Source: Fragilariopsis cylindrus CCMP1102 (taxonomy: Eukaryota > Bacillariophyta > Bacillariophyceae > Bacillariales > Bacillariaceae). Taken from it: a DNA stretch of 64,000 nucleotides. The notes beneath the pieces are model-generated. The model had not been told where the DNA came from. It worked only from the letters and a program-made list of their open reading frames with translations, and made no database searches. The position numbers were made by a program, and so were the translations under genes. The stretch is from assembly GCA_900095095.1 (NCBI GenBank), contig FMBT01000291.1, positions 434,001-498,000 of the forward strand, written 5' to 3'. Shown here piece by piece: positions 43,374-55,600 of this stretch; position 1 is the first letter of the stretch; each line of letters opens with the position of its first letter.

Positions 43374-45128
43374 TCATGAACGGATAGATTCTACCGAAAT
43401 TCCAACCCCATCAGTAGTTTCCTGTCGATCTATGTTATTAATCCTCTTCGGCTGCGGCTGACGTCGTTCTTGGTCCAGCAGTAATTCTTTCTTTTCTTTT
43501 TTATATTCTTCCTTCAATTTTTCGGTACGTTTAAACAATGTTGACATTGCTTTGAAAAGAGACTTACCAAAGAGAGATCGATGCGGTTTCTTCAGTCTTG
43601 CAAGATGAAAAATAAGTTTAACCGCCTTGTTTGAATCTATCTCCATTTCATGTTTTTCTATAGTATTAAGTAAAGAGTCCTTAACTTGGAATGCTATGTT
43701 TGTACGTGACACCTCATCCCGAGCATTGGCCATTATCATCAATTGACTTAGGATAGCTCTGTGATCGTCGTCTGGAAAATTGAGTAGAATCTCTTGAAGA
43801 GCAGCTGTTTCTAATACGTAGGTTGAAGTCTCTGTGTGGAGTAATAATTATAGGAAAAGAAGAAGAATGAGAAGAAGAAGAGAGAGAGGGAAACTTCGTT
43901 TAGAAGACTACTAGTAGGGCGTGAAGATCGTAGTTGGACGTGAACATATGTTATTCTTTAAAAATGAAACTCTATCGAATATATACTCACCTTTCCTGGA
44001 TGGTTGCTTATTCTGTTTGATCTCTCTTGTTATTCTTGATACGGTCCTCTTCTTGCAATCGGGACTTACGTTCGAAGCAGCGACAGTAATATCATCGTCG
44101 TGTAACCAAAGTCCTAAAGTATCTGAACTACTGACGTCATTATCATCAATAGGTCGATTTAGTAAATAATTATATGTTCCTTCTTCTACTTTGTCGTCGT
44201 ATATATCATATTCTTCGGTAGACGAGGAAACCGAAGGACCAATCGCTGCGATGATGATACTATCCTCTGGTTCAGAGTCACTACTCACTAACACTGGTAC
44301 TTCTATGTCTATCGTATTTCCTTCAGCTTGTGTTTCTAACTTCTCTTCCGTATGTATCGGACTATTTTCTCCAATATCATTAGATTTCTTCTCCGACAAT
44401 AATATCATTTCATGTTTGTTTTCTTCCTCTGTCGTAACGACTTTCTTATCGTTGTTATCATTATTTCCAGAATCACCATCAGAATGTAGCATATTGTTGT
44501 TTTCAACTGCTTCCTCTGGCGCTTCACTTCTTCTTTCATTGACGATGGTTTTCTTTTTTTTTGTTGGCGTAGTAACAAACGAAACCAAAGGGTTGATTCC
44601 TCTTTCTGCTTCTCCCAATTCACCTTCACGTACGTCACATGATAAATCTTCGTGACTGATATCTACCGTTTTAATGTCTTCCTTTTCTTCCTGTTCCGAA
44701 ATCATCATAGTCAATGTCGTTGATGCAACGGGTGCTTTTTCTTCTACTACAAGCATTCGTTCTCCCTTTTGTTGGTGCAGCAGTTGTTTCTCGTCGTCGT
44801 TATTGTCGTCGTCATCGTCATCTTTCTTTATCTGTATTTCATCTCGTACAATTTGTTGTTGTTGAAGTCGATGATCTGATGGTATTTCATACGCTGATAT
44901 ATGTCGGACTGCCACAGCTAAACCGATCGGTGCATGTAATCTTTCCCATTGTCTTGAATCTAATGCCGAGAGTTGCCATTCTGCTACTACATATTCTTGT
45001 TGCATCTTATGAAAAACTTTTGACAAGATCTCAGAATCATCTAAACCAATTCGAGATGCAATTTTCCGAACTTGTATTTCCGCTGGCGACGACGGCGATG
45101 ACGACGACAATGACGATGCTGCTACCAT
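43374..45128 (-). CDS. Hypothetical protein, two exons
   Basis: Exon 1 is 43991-45128 and exon 2 is 43374-43831, with a 159-bp intron (GTGAGT...CAG); 531 aa. Family not recognised. The N-terminal 80 residues look like a small helical, SAM- or UBA-like module (EIQVRKIASRIGLDDSEILS, WQLSALDSRQWERLHAPIGL). The middle is low-complexity and acidic (a DDDDDD run, Glu/Ser-rich), and contains no membrane span. The C-terminal region is helical and basic: TSTYVLETAALQEILLNFPD, KDSLLNTIEKHEMEIDSNKA, FKRTEKLKEEYKKEKKELLL. A protein-interaction role is plausible but not shown. Its start region faces about 1.2 kb of non-coding DNA. Confidence 0.65.
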
Positions 45129-46319
45129 GATAATACTATCTATGGCTTTACCTATTCTCTTTCTGTTTCTTTTGCGCTCTACTTTCTCAACTTTTCCTTG
45201 TGTGTGACTAATAGCTCATCTAATACGTCACGGTACACTCCATTCTTATTATTGAGAATTGAGAGATAGCATGTGTATGTGATGAAATCTATCGATCAGC
45301 CGGACCTAAAACATCAGAACTAAACAAGTGCCATTGTACAACAATTAAGCGCGCGACATGCTGCATCTCGAATCAACGCATGCTACTCCACCTACACCAT
45401 TTATTACAGTGTTTACCAATAATAGAAGTGCTGAAACAATCATAGTAATATTATATTATTATCAATAAGCTACGTACTACAGTAGTATCAATTGAGATCT
45501 TGTTAATGAGTTTTTGTTTGATACAGTGGTGATGAATTCTTCGACACAGTATAAATTATGTACATGCTGATCTAAGTGATCCTGATTTGGTGAACACGTT
45601 CACATTGTCCTATGTCAACACTTTTGCTTATTATGCATGGTGGTAACAAATTTTTCAGTTCTTTTTTCAAGATGGTTGGAGGTTTGTAGTTGTAAGATTA
45701 TTATAGGTTACAAACTGGAAGTCATGCTTTAGTGCCACCACTAACAGCTATAATGTAGCAGCTTGATCCTAAGAGTTTTGCTGCAGCTCTTGCTTATTGC
45801 CTGCCTACCTATCCTAGTCATAAAATTCTGGTGAGGGTTAGCTGGCTCGGTGCTTTACCAGCAGATTTCTGGTGGCCTTTACCGCCTGATGTTCACTGTC
45901 AACAATTTTGGTAAGATAATTTATGTAGTATACACCTTATTGTGTAGTTTGCATGAAAATGGAGCACAGCTTCTGCTTGAACATTTTCGGAGGCAGATGC
46001 CCCTCTAAAATATACTGAAGTCTGCGCTGTTGATGGAATTCTTTATCTTCCGCTTCTTCTTTGGACTATTTTGTGGAATGAAAAGTTTCGTCATCAGAGC
46101 CCTCAAAAATATCGTCGTCGTCATCGTTGTCACTATCTTCTATTGATGTGCATAGATCACAAGAAGAACAGGATAACATCATTATATTTGAGAAGAATAT
46201 GAAGTAAAAATGATTAGATATAAGCTTCTTCCTTTTACCGAGAAAAAGTTACCGATGCTTTTGTGGTTGGTTTCCTCTTATTAGTACGAATAATGTACAA
46301 GCTTTAATAATAGAATCGC
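45129..46319. other. Intergenic, with a second, weaker CpG-poor island
   Basis: About 45540-46010 is short of CG dinucleotides (roughly four) but rich in TG/CA, like the island at 23580-25380. To its right, 46066-46182 on the minus strand could encode 38 residues ending EDSDNDDDDDIFEGSDDE and a short tail, with normal CG content. It is too short to call a gene. Nothing else is recognised. Confidence 0.45.
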
Positions 46320-46671
46320 TTATCGGGCATTACTAATACAAACAGCACCAAACGCGAATCGGTCACCCACTCCACCTACTCCACCCATTTGAATCATTTT
46401 CGAAGCTTGTTCGTGAACATCGCAAGTTAATGGTATCTTTTCAATTTTTATATGATTCTTCTTCTGAGATTCCAAAACTGGAATGACAATTTCTGACCAT
46501 CCATACCGATCGGTGACTTGTACTATCAAAATCTGTACATTTGGATTTCTTAAAAGTAATTTCAAAATAATCTTCACCAATGCATTTGCAGTTTCCTCAG
46601 TGTATGCAAGTTCACTTCCAATTACAACATCTACAGAAAGCACACCTTTGTTGTTGCTTTCGAATTCATCA

Positions 46672-46706
<35 letters not shown>

Positions 46707-47363
46707 ACTGTTGACAGAATAACTATCATCATCATCATCATCATCCCAATCTAAATGTTTAACTTGAATGGACCTATTTTCCGATACATTGTTACCACTT
46801 GATGGAATAATATTAGACATATTGGAGAGTACATTTTTTTCTAGTTGCTTCAATAGCGTCTTGTCGTTGTCGGTAAGAGTCACCGTCCAGCATGGAAAAC
46901 GTGTCTCTTGTTGCGCTAATGCTGCAGCAAATGCTATCCCAGAAAGACCAACAGCCCCACTTCCTAGTTCTAATACTCGTATATTATTGCTGTTTCTATT
47001 GCTACTAGTAGCTACGATCCTTCTACTGAAAATACGGTCCGCGTCCTCGTCGGTGTCCTCTTTTCTTAATGAAACTTCACGCATAATCAATACTGTCAAT
47101 AACGCAGAGGCGTACCACGCGTCCGCACCGACAGGTGCCCATATACCATCCTCAGTTGCAATCGGAGCCAATTCCAAGCTAACAGAAGAATTTGGTAGTT
47201 GATACTTTGTTATTTTACCCTGTAAAGGTACAGTATCATCATGATCAAAACAATATACTTGTCGTCCTCTACTTTCGTATTTATTATGATCGAGAGCAAT
47301 CTCCCAAAATGGATCCTCTTCTTTTAGTCGTTCGTCGTCGTCGTCGACGTCAGATCGTGTCAT
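46320..47363 (-). CDS. METTL21-like protein methyltransferase
   Basis: Class I SAM-dependent methyltransferase of the METTL21/FAM86 type, which methylate lysines on proteins such as chaperones or elongation factors. It is 347 aa, single exon. The pre-domain LPNSSVSLELAPIATEDGIW, then APVGADAWYASALLTVLI, corresponds to the family's segment where the Trp-containing stretch precedes motif I. Motif I is VLELGSGAVGLSGIAFA, the acidic post-I residue is in TVTLTDND, and motif IV is VDVVIGSELAY (a family (D/S)xxY position). A poly-Asp insertion of about 30 residues, encoded by GTC repeats at 46669-46745, interrupts the domain between HLDW and VLSVDVV. The insertion is probably a surface loop. The substrate is unknown. 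Confidence 0.8.
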
Positions 47364-49125
47364 TTTATGTATGGTGTGGCTCGTAAAGAAATCTCCACCT
47401 GCACAATTGTCAGCATATTCATATGATGTGCATACCCTTGTGCTTGTATTCTGTTATTCTTGTTTTTGTACACCAAGGCAGTTTTGTCGTCGAAATCTTT
47501 TCAGATGTGATGATGTGTGTGTGGTTGGTGGTGAGGTTTTTGCGCGAAATCATGGTGAGCGACGACAGACGTCAAACAGTACTGCCTACTTACTCTGTAC
47601 AGTACTTAAAATGTAACTTAGTGCACTGAGGACTAGAATACTAATGAATTGAAATGAATGTACACCAGGTAGCTAGTGAATAATGAGGAGCTTAGTAGGC
47701 ACGAATCTTGCTATGTAAGGAATTTGGCCGGTTGTTCTTTACCAATGAGTACAGTATCCACTTGAGTGGTGATGTGTCTACTGTCTAGAAATGGTGTTGT
47801 AGTTGTAGTTGTAGTTGTGCGTAGTAGTAGTAGTACCGGTAGTAATATAATAGTAATAGGAAAAGATAATTATTTCAATGGATTTTCATTCAATAACTTT
47901 GTGTCTTGCAATATAGCAGCTCATGCTTTTCATTGAGTTTTCCAAAATAATGCCATCCTATTCTGCAACCATCAGCCCCTTCTGCACAATACTGATCCCT
48001 GTCTTTTGCCTGAAAATTAAAAGAATCAATCATTACAGTAAATTGTGTAAGTAAAATAGACAACATTGCATAATGTTATTTTATTATTACGTATTACCGG
48101 TATACGAATATTATTATAAATTATACATAATATTATATATTATAATATTATCTTTAGCATATATTGCATATATGGTAGCATATATAGTATAATATATAGG
48201 CTAAGTAATCGTACCAGTATGTTTGTACATCGCTTTTGAGTCATTTCGCGTACCGTAGTTTGATGGAGAATAGTACAGTATTATTCTTGTACCGGCACTT
48301 ACTTATGCTTACCTTGTTTTATTTATGGTTCACAATTACACACGCTACCATTTTTGATTGGCTTAATATTTTTCCGAAAACGCTATTAGCTCACGACTAG
48401 GAGGGGGACTAGTAAGTGTAGGTATGGCTACATCGCCGTGGTAGCGCTGATTGAATTCACGAAATCGAAGATTCGATACAGCAGTGAGATTCTTCGCACG
48501 ACTGCTGTATCACTAACAGTTGAACGGTCAATCAGCGAATCTGTCCCTTCGAGCGAAAAAAAGAGCTACAGTATGACGTAGGAGAGAGTCAGCCAGCACC
48601 AGCACGGAGTTTAAATCAATCGTGGTTCATTCACGGATGAATCTGTGGACACAATTGCTCTACCAACATTTTCAAAATGACACATGGCAATAATGATATT
48701 ATTTTTTTCCCTACTTATGGTTCTATCATGGCGAACTTGAATTCGATTCGTGCTTTTAGGATGTAAAAAGTCATCTAAAAAAAGCCTGCGTGGCGCTTAG
48801 GTCACGTCCTGCGTGTAGAACACGCGTTACCGGTACAGTTTCAAAAGTCGAAAGCAAAACGAGAAGCTTTAAACTAAACAACGGCGCTTTGTACGGTAGT
48901 CCGTAGCTATTCGTTGAAAGGAGCGAAACCGTTGGGAGAGGAGAGGAATTAAAAAATCTTCCTTCACTTTACACACGAGCTAAAACAACATGGCTATGTG
49001 AGAATCCTTTTTTGTGCACAACTCATTACGTCGTAGTACCGCTGCTATCCTCACAAACAATATTATATACAAACATAATAATAATAATTACTAACACTAA
49101 CACTAAGTACCACACTACACTTACA
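47364..49125. other. Long intergenic region with AT palindromes and a nested inverted repeat
   Basis: 1.76 kb without a convincing gene. It holds a very AT-rich, palindrome-filled stretch at about 48085-48205, several TACAGTA heptamers and ACCGGTA words, and the nested inverted repeat at 48445-48537 listed separately. The last 115 bases are the leader of the next gene. Confidence 0.5.
48445..48537. repeat. Nested inverted repeat, potential structured RNA or cruciform
   Basis: Outer arms CGCTGATTGA (48445-48454) and TCAATCAGCG (48528-48537) are perfect 10-bp complements. Inside them GATACAGCAGT (48475-48485) and ACTGCTGTATC (48501-48511) are perfect 11-bp complements around a 15-base loop. 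The 93-bp unit would form a two-step stem. Candidates are a structured non-coding RNA, a small MITE, or a binding region. Confidence 0.5.
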
Positions 49126-49761
49126 ATGACATCCTTCAGCAGCTACAACTTCCCCCCTGTTACCGAATTAGTATTCCCGACTGAATGGGATTCTACTGAA
49201 CATGACGATAAAATAATGTTCGCAGAAACGGAAGATCTTTTAACTTACCAACCATCTTCCTATCACGTTCTTGGAGGATCACAATGGGCAGATCAAGACA
49301 ATAACACCAATCAAGATATGACAGATGGGGATAATATATTTCCAACAAGACCTCTTGAAGAACTCTTTAACAATGCATTGTACTTTGACAATGACGACGA
49401 TCATTATCAACACCACCACCACCACCACAATCGTCAAGCAGGACAGGACCAGTTCCTAGACCCGTTAATGAATGACGGCGTCGACACGACTGATCACGAC
49501 CTAGTATTATGCGTGGACGACGATGAATCATCATCTACGGCATCTATTGGATTACCTCTTGAAGAACGATACCAGGCAACACTGGAAAAACTACAAGCAT
49601 CTATGAAACGATCACAAGAAACACGTAATTGTTTATCAATGAAAACAGTTACGACTGAAAGTTATGAACGTGTTGGTAGCGTAAAGGAAATCTTATCCTC
49701 TATTTCTGCATCCTCCAATCAAGTACAAAAATATGTTACATCCATTCAACGTCCTCTTTGA
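49126..49761 (+). CDS. Small acidic hypothetical protein
   Basis: 211 aa from the ATG at 49126 (MTSFSSYNFPPVTELVFPTE); the frame is open back to 49012 but from a non-ATG codon. Family not recognised. The N-terminal half is acidic and disordered with a His run (HHHHHH, from CAC repeats). The C-terminal 75 residues look structured: LPLEERYQATLEKLQASMKR, SQETRNCLSMKTVTTESYER, SVKEILSSISASSNQVQKYV. This is a helix followed by a Ser-rich segment with possible phosphorylation sites. No membrane span or targeting signal. The promoter region upstream is long and motif-rich. Confidence 0.6.
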   Translation: MTSFSSYNFPPVTELVFPTEWDSTEHDDKIMFAETEDLLTYQPSSYHVLGGSQWADQDNNTNQDMTDGDNIFPTRPLEELFNNALYFDNDDDHYQHHHHHHNRQAGQDQFLDPLMNDGVDTTDHDLVLCVDDDESSSTASIGLPLEERYQATLEKLQASMKRSQETRNCLSMKTVTTESYERVGSVKEILSSISASSNQVQKYVTSIQRPL

Positions 49762-51204
49762 GACGGGAATTCTTTGCTTCAACTTTTTCCTTCCATCCAT
49801 CCACCCTTACATTTTTTTTTTCTACCACCAACCAACAATACAATAAAAAATCTTCCCAACTTCCCCCGAGTCAACTACTTCCATATTATATACACCAAAA
49901 GAGCATTTCCCAACTGTGAACATAAACAACACAAGTATGCTACAGTAAATGATAGACAAACAAACTCAGGGATAAAAGCTGCTATAAATATAAATAGATA
50001 ATGTATAAAATATAAATTAATTACATGATGAATAGAACGAATATCCGCCTACTTTCTTTGTTAAATTACTAATATTATTGTACAGCATATAATTAGTACG
50101 TATCTATAAATACTAGATGATATATATATATATATATATATATATCCCTAATCCCTCGGCTGGTGCTTCATGTACAAGTAGTTTCAATCTTTCCTCTTTC
50201 TATTCATTCATAACTAAACCAGTACAAGGCCGACAGTATCGACTTGTAGTAGTTGTGCCAATGGATTCATGATTTTGTGCTACTGTGTATGTTCGGAATA
50301 GAAGTAAGACGATTAAATAGGCAAAAAAATGATTTGACTCCGATTCATTCGGTTTTTTTCCAAAATACGGTTTTTAGTTGATAATCTACTGTACAAGTGA
50401 GTAAGTGTACTAGTGAGTTTCTGCGAATGTTCGAGCATGTAACATCATCAAGCATTAATAATTATACAAATTGTAATTATGGAAAGAAAATAGCAGTCCC
50501 AATCAAGATAAACAATTATTTATATTTACGACGATGTGGTGCAATTTTTGCAGAAATGTCATACTTCTATACCGTAGTAAATATCAGTACATGAAGACAA
50601 ATTCCTGCTTTAATTTTTTTTGTCCTCCTTCATAGATTGTACTGCAATCGTACATTGTTGATAGATTAGCTTATTATAGGAAAAACACCTCATCATTGTT
50701 CGTGTATAATTCATTTCATGCTGATATCGGCCTATAAATTGGATCAATAGCAACTCCGTCAATCAGCAAAAACAACAATGCATTTATAGTAACCCACGGA
50801 TCATTCCTGTTTTTTTCTTCGTTTATTTCATTTTTTAAATTTAAATCAAGCAATTCAATGCAAAAATCCATCCATAAAACAAGCCACCAAAAACCGCAGA
50901 ATATAAAAACCTTGGCCGAATTTTCTGTTTCTTTTTTAATTGTTCAATTTTTGAATCCGAGTTCGATGATATAATATTCATGTTATGGTATGTTAATTGA
51001 TATTTGTGAAAACTCATTTTGCCGCTGGACCGCCATTATTTTGGCGCTGTCATATCTTTTTAAATACCCCAATCGGTGTCTTTTTTATTATATATAAATT
51101 GATACATGACGATAAGTTTTCAGATCTCAAATTTCTTACGATGAGAGCATATTTTCCCCTACTTTTGTAACCCAGAAAGAAAAAGAGGTCATACTGTCCT
51201 GTTC
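49762..51204. other. Intergenic, with a TA microsatellite
   Basis: 1.4 kb of AT-rich sequence. A (TA)n run lies at about 50119-50145, and TACAGTA/TACTGTA heptamers at about 49938 and 50385. Open frames here are short and without features. No gene is recognised. Confidence 0.5.
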
Positions 51205-52176
51205 CTATCTCGCAAATAAATTATCCTTCTTTTCTTTTTCAGAAATCTTTGACGACAATGATTTATCGACAAAAATACTGGAATAAATCGTATTTTTTTG
51301 AATAGCAGAATCGACACGAGATTGAACTTGCTGTCCTAACGACGACGATGACAATAATGTCTTGGCGGTTGCTTTGGTATCAGCTTTCCTTTCTTTTTTG
51401 GTACTATCGTTTTTACTATCATTATGTTTTTTGTTCTTTTTGTGGTCGCTTCCTCCTCCTTTTTCAAGTTGTTTTCGCTTATTTTTCTTTTTAGCTGCCT
51501 TTTTTGCGTTTCGTTCTTCTTCGTCTATGTCGTGTTCTTTTTGTACCTGTTCTTTGATACTTTCTAATAGAGTTAGGTCAGGTGCTAGTCTTACTTTTCT
51601 TTGTATGCAACCATATTCTTCTTGTAATTCATCCATAGACAGCTGCTTCAGAGCAGATTCACTAACCACGTTAGGACCATCAAATTTTGTAGTAGAGACT
51701 AATAGAATAGCTGCAATACTTCCTGTCAATGCCTTTCCAGTAATGGGACAACTGGGAATATTTTTATTGTTACCATTATTGTTGTCGTCAAAATGAAATC
51801 GAACATCATACAAGTCATTCATACGACGTACTTGCGGCCCAATCGTCGTGTCAGTAGTATTGCTGTCATCACCACATCGTTTTCGTTTCAACAACGCATG
51901 TACTGCCGCTTCCTTGTGGTATAAACGCCCGTACAGATCTGCCACTATCGTGTGAGTATTGGTATTAGTTTCAGCTATACCATCATTACTATTAGTGCTG
52001 CTAGTGACGACGTGCAATAATGGTGTCTTAGTCAAAGCACAAGTCGTCATCGCGTCCTGTGCATTATGTTTTACTTTTTCCTTGGCATGATGATTGAAAT
52101 CAGCAGTAAGATCAGCGGTACCTGCTCCTCTCATAAACTTCCTATTTGAGGCAATAACACCTCCATCTCCTCCCAT
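51205..52176 (-). CDS. RTF2: RTF2 homologue (replication termination factor 2)
   Basis: Nuclear protein of the RTF2 family, which acts at stalled or terminating replication forks and is removed by the proteasome shuttle DDI1/2 in animals. It is 323 aa, single exon. The N-terminus MGGDGGVIASNRKFMRG is the family hallmark. The paired RING-like (SP-RING/U-box-related) modules follow: AMTTCALTKTPLLHVVT, then VADLYGRLYHKEAAVHALLK, and IPSCPITGKALTGSIAAILL. The tail from about residue 215 is Lys/Glu-rich with nuclear-localisation-like runs (KKAAKKKNKRKQ). Missing cysteines in the second module are normal for RTF2, which does not bind two zinc ions. Confidence 0.88.
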   Translation of the reverse strand: MGGDGGVIASNRKFMRGAGTADLTADFNHHAKEKVKHNAQDAMTTCALTKTPLLHVVTSSTNSNDGIAETNTNTHTIVADLYGRLYHKEAAVHALLKRKRCGDDSNTTDTTIGPQVRRMNDLYDVRFHFDDNNNGNNKNIPSCPITGKALTGSIAAILLVSTTKFDGPNVVSESALKQLSMDELQEEYGCIQRKVRLAPDLTLLESIKEQVQKEHDIDEEERNAKKAAKKKNKRKQLEKGGGSDHKKNKKHNDSKNDSTKKERKADTKATAKTLLSSSSLGQQVQSRVDSAIQKNTIYSSIFVDKSLSSKISEKEKKDNLFAR

Positions 52177-52663
52177 GATGATGATGAATGTAATGTAATG
52201 CGATGTGATGTGATGTCTTTCTAATATTGCTGTCGGGTGGTGGTGTCCCGTATTTCAAATGCTGTAGCTTAGCAAGGCAACAGGAAGCAACAGGTGTAAA
52301 TACTTGTAATAGAAAATAATAATGACTGCTCCTCTCGTCAATAAAGCTCACATCAAAAAGTTCAGAAATTCTGACGGTGTCAACAAAAAAGAGAAAATGA
52401 GTGTTAGATTTCACTTTTCCAGTCACGCGGGAATAGATTTAGAATTCTTGCTTTGACACAATCAAAAAATCGTGGAAGATTCAAGATCTAACTTCTTATT
52501 ACTACTAACTACTAGTATCGACAGTCAACGAATTGCGAAGCAATACATTTTATGAGAGAAGTCTATTAAAAACGAACTAGCTCCACCACAGATCACAGTT
52601 GCATACCGCTTGGCTTGCATTGGGATGAAATTTTCTTGTTGATCTGGAGAAAGGCTACTGAGA
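52177..52663. promoter_or_regulatory. Divergent promoter region (RTF2 / rhamnosidase)
   Basis: Upstream of RTF2 (-) and of the rhamnosidase (+). A leftward open frame at 52142-52426 overlaps the RTF2 start and has no features. No motif is recognised. Confidence 0.4.
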
Positions 52664-55600
52664 ATGATGCGGTTTGTTATCAATAGCTTCTACTGGAGGT
52701 GCTTAGTATTTCTTGTCTATGTGCTGCTACATCATGATGAGTCACTTACCGCCGTAGCATCTGATGATAGTAGCATTATAAATCCTGGTGCTGGCGCTAG
52801 CGCAATTGGAAATCATTATTCAATTCAAGTGGAGACGTTGACCACGGAGTATATGGATTCACCATTAGGAGTAGATAAGGCTATTCCTCGTGTCTCTTGG
52901 AAAATCCAAAACAATGATGGTGGCGATGCCAATGATCAATCTATCTTTACTTCCACAACTGTAAATGATAATGATGCTGATGCTGATGCTACTACTCAGC
53001 GTATTCGTCGTAGAGGGCGTCTTTCAGCAAATGTACCAACTACATGTATATTCGTTGTCACCACCATCGTCGTCATGTTCTTCTTGTGACGATAATGGAT
53101 GGAATGATTGTGGATGGGTATCATCGAATGAAACCCATCTTGTTCCGCTAGACTGTAACGATCTAACACCAATATCTACTAGTGATATGTACGTTTCATG
53201 GAAAGTTTCCGTCATGCTTGATGATGATTCGGTGATAGAATCAGATATAGCTAATTTTCGAACAGGTATATTTGGTCCATGGAAGGCTCAATGGATTACT
53301 GGTGGTAAAGTTGACGACGACGACGACGACAGTAGTAGGAACAACAAAAAGGACCGGACACTTTTACGCAAAGAATTTTTATTGACGACTAAAGCGAATT
53401 CTCATAATAATATCATTAATGAAGGCGAAGACGACGGCGACGGTGACAATTATGCCACATTGTTTGTATCTGGAATTGGCTATAATCATGTCTACCTGAA
53501 TGGTGTTAAAGTGGGTGATCATCAACTTGATCCTGGTTGGACCAATTTTACGAAACGCACATGGTACACATCTTATGATGTAACACATATGCTTCAGTTT
53601 GACGATAATGTGGAGAATGGCGTATTGTCGTCCGACGCTGTTGCTAACAATAATGTTATTGCTGTTATGTTAGGCAACGGTTGGTGGAGCTGTGGACCAC
53701 CACCAGGAACAAAACAATCTTACTGTACGAATGATCCACCGCAATTGATTTTGCAACTTCATATTAATGGTCATCCCGTATTAATTTCTGACGAGACTTG
53801 GCGAGCGTCTGCAGACAGCCCAATCATCTACAATTCAATATATAATGGAGAAATATATGATGCTAGATCGCCGAAAGTATCGAAGGCTGGACATCTTTAC
53901 ACTACGACGATGAAGGTTGGTCACAGTCAAAAATTGCCGATACTGTCGCAAGCAAGGCCATATTATCCTCACAACTATTTGAACCAATCCGTCACATATC
54001 AACACGATCTCCTATATCCATCGTTGTTTCGGGTAAGGCGGATAACAACCTTACACAGGTTTTAGATTTCGGTCAGAATCAAGCAGGGATAGTAAGATTG
54101 AAACGATTTTTCTGTCCTCGTGGGACACAGGTTACACTACGACATGCCGAGCTGATAATGCATCCACCATATGGATATTATGACAACTCTACTATATATG
54201 TAGAGAATATGAGAACCGCTAAACCAAATGATTATATATTTGTACTGGTAATCCACAGGGAGAATCGTATACACCAACATTTACATATCACGGATTCCGA
54301 TACGTGGAGGTTACCGGTCTAAACCATGCACTAGATCCTTCTGACGTTGCAGCAGTAGAGATGCATACCGATGTTAAACAAACATCACTTATTAAATTTG
54401 CTGACCCACTTTTGAATAAAATTCAGCACATGGTTATGTGGGGACTAAAAAGTAATTTCATGAGTGTGCAGACAGATTGTAATCAACGAGACGAAAGAAA
54501 GGGATGGATGGGTGATGCAGCATTGACTGCCGAAGCCGCTGTACTAAGCTATGATATGGGGGCCTTCTACACACACTGGCTGGTAAGACTTTATAATCAT
54601 TCTTTGTATTATTACCGGTATCAATACAATGTACTGTACTGCAAAGATGTTTGCTAACATTTTCGGTTGTTTCTTGTAAATATGAAGTCTCAAATGGTAG
54701 ATAATCAAAATCCCGATGACGGGGTAAGTCTAATCTACAAATCTTATCGAAACGATAACTACGACGAATAATGTGTATAGAATAAAGAAAATCTAAATGT
54801 TTTGCTAATACACCGTTTTTTCTCTCCTAATTTTTCAAAAGTCGATGCCCAATATTGTACCTCCAGGGGGTAGAATTGAAGGTGCTCCAAACTGGCAGAC
54901 GGCTTATCCTATGATACTTTGGGTTATGATCACATACTATGGCGACCGAGAGCTTCTCTTCTATCATCACGATTCCTTAGTACGATACTTTGACTTTTTA
55001 GAGTCAAGCTATAGTAGAACTGGTGTAAAGAAATTTAGAACCGGCTTCGGAGATTGGGTTCCACCGCCGCCGCACCCGAAGAGCGATCCACATTTGATGG
55101 GTGCATTTGCATTTTTAGGCGATATGAAGTTAGGCATAGATATCTTCAAATACTCTCGTCATCCAGATGCTGGAGCACAACTTAATCGCTTGAAAGACTT
55201 ACTGGAAAAAGTGGTTACCGAATACCATGATGCCTTTTACAATGAGACATCGGGTGTGTACATGTCTGGTCTCCAAACTGAGCAAGCACTATCACTCTAT
55301 CTTGGTGTGGTCCCCGCCGATTTGCAAACTTCCATACTGTCAAGCCTCGTCGATGATATCGAAGTGACAAACATTGGTCACACTACCAGTGGTATTATTG
55401 GAATCAAGTACGCCATGGAGGTTCTTTCTAAACTTGATCGGGGCGACGTCGCTCTTGATCTAGCGTTACAAACAACTTATCCAAGCTGGGGATATATGGT
55501 TAACAGTCAGTATGAGCCAGCCACTACTGTATGGGAGTTATGGGATTCAGACACTGCTGGGCCAGGAATGAATTCAAGGAATCATCATATGTTCGGAAGT

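Noticed and set aside
46066-46182. 38-residue acidic open frame on the - strand
   Set aside because: Coding-like but too short, with no family and no visible partner exon. Kept only as a note beside the CpG-poor island.
48085-48205. AT-rich palindromic stretch as a possible replication origin or centromere
   Set aside because: Only about 120 bp, and similar AT runs occur elsewhere; composition alone does not support such a call.
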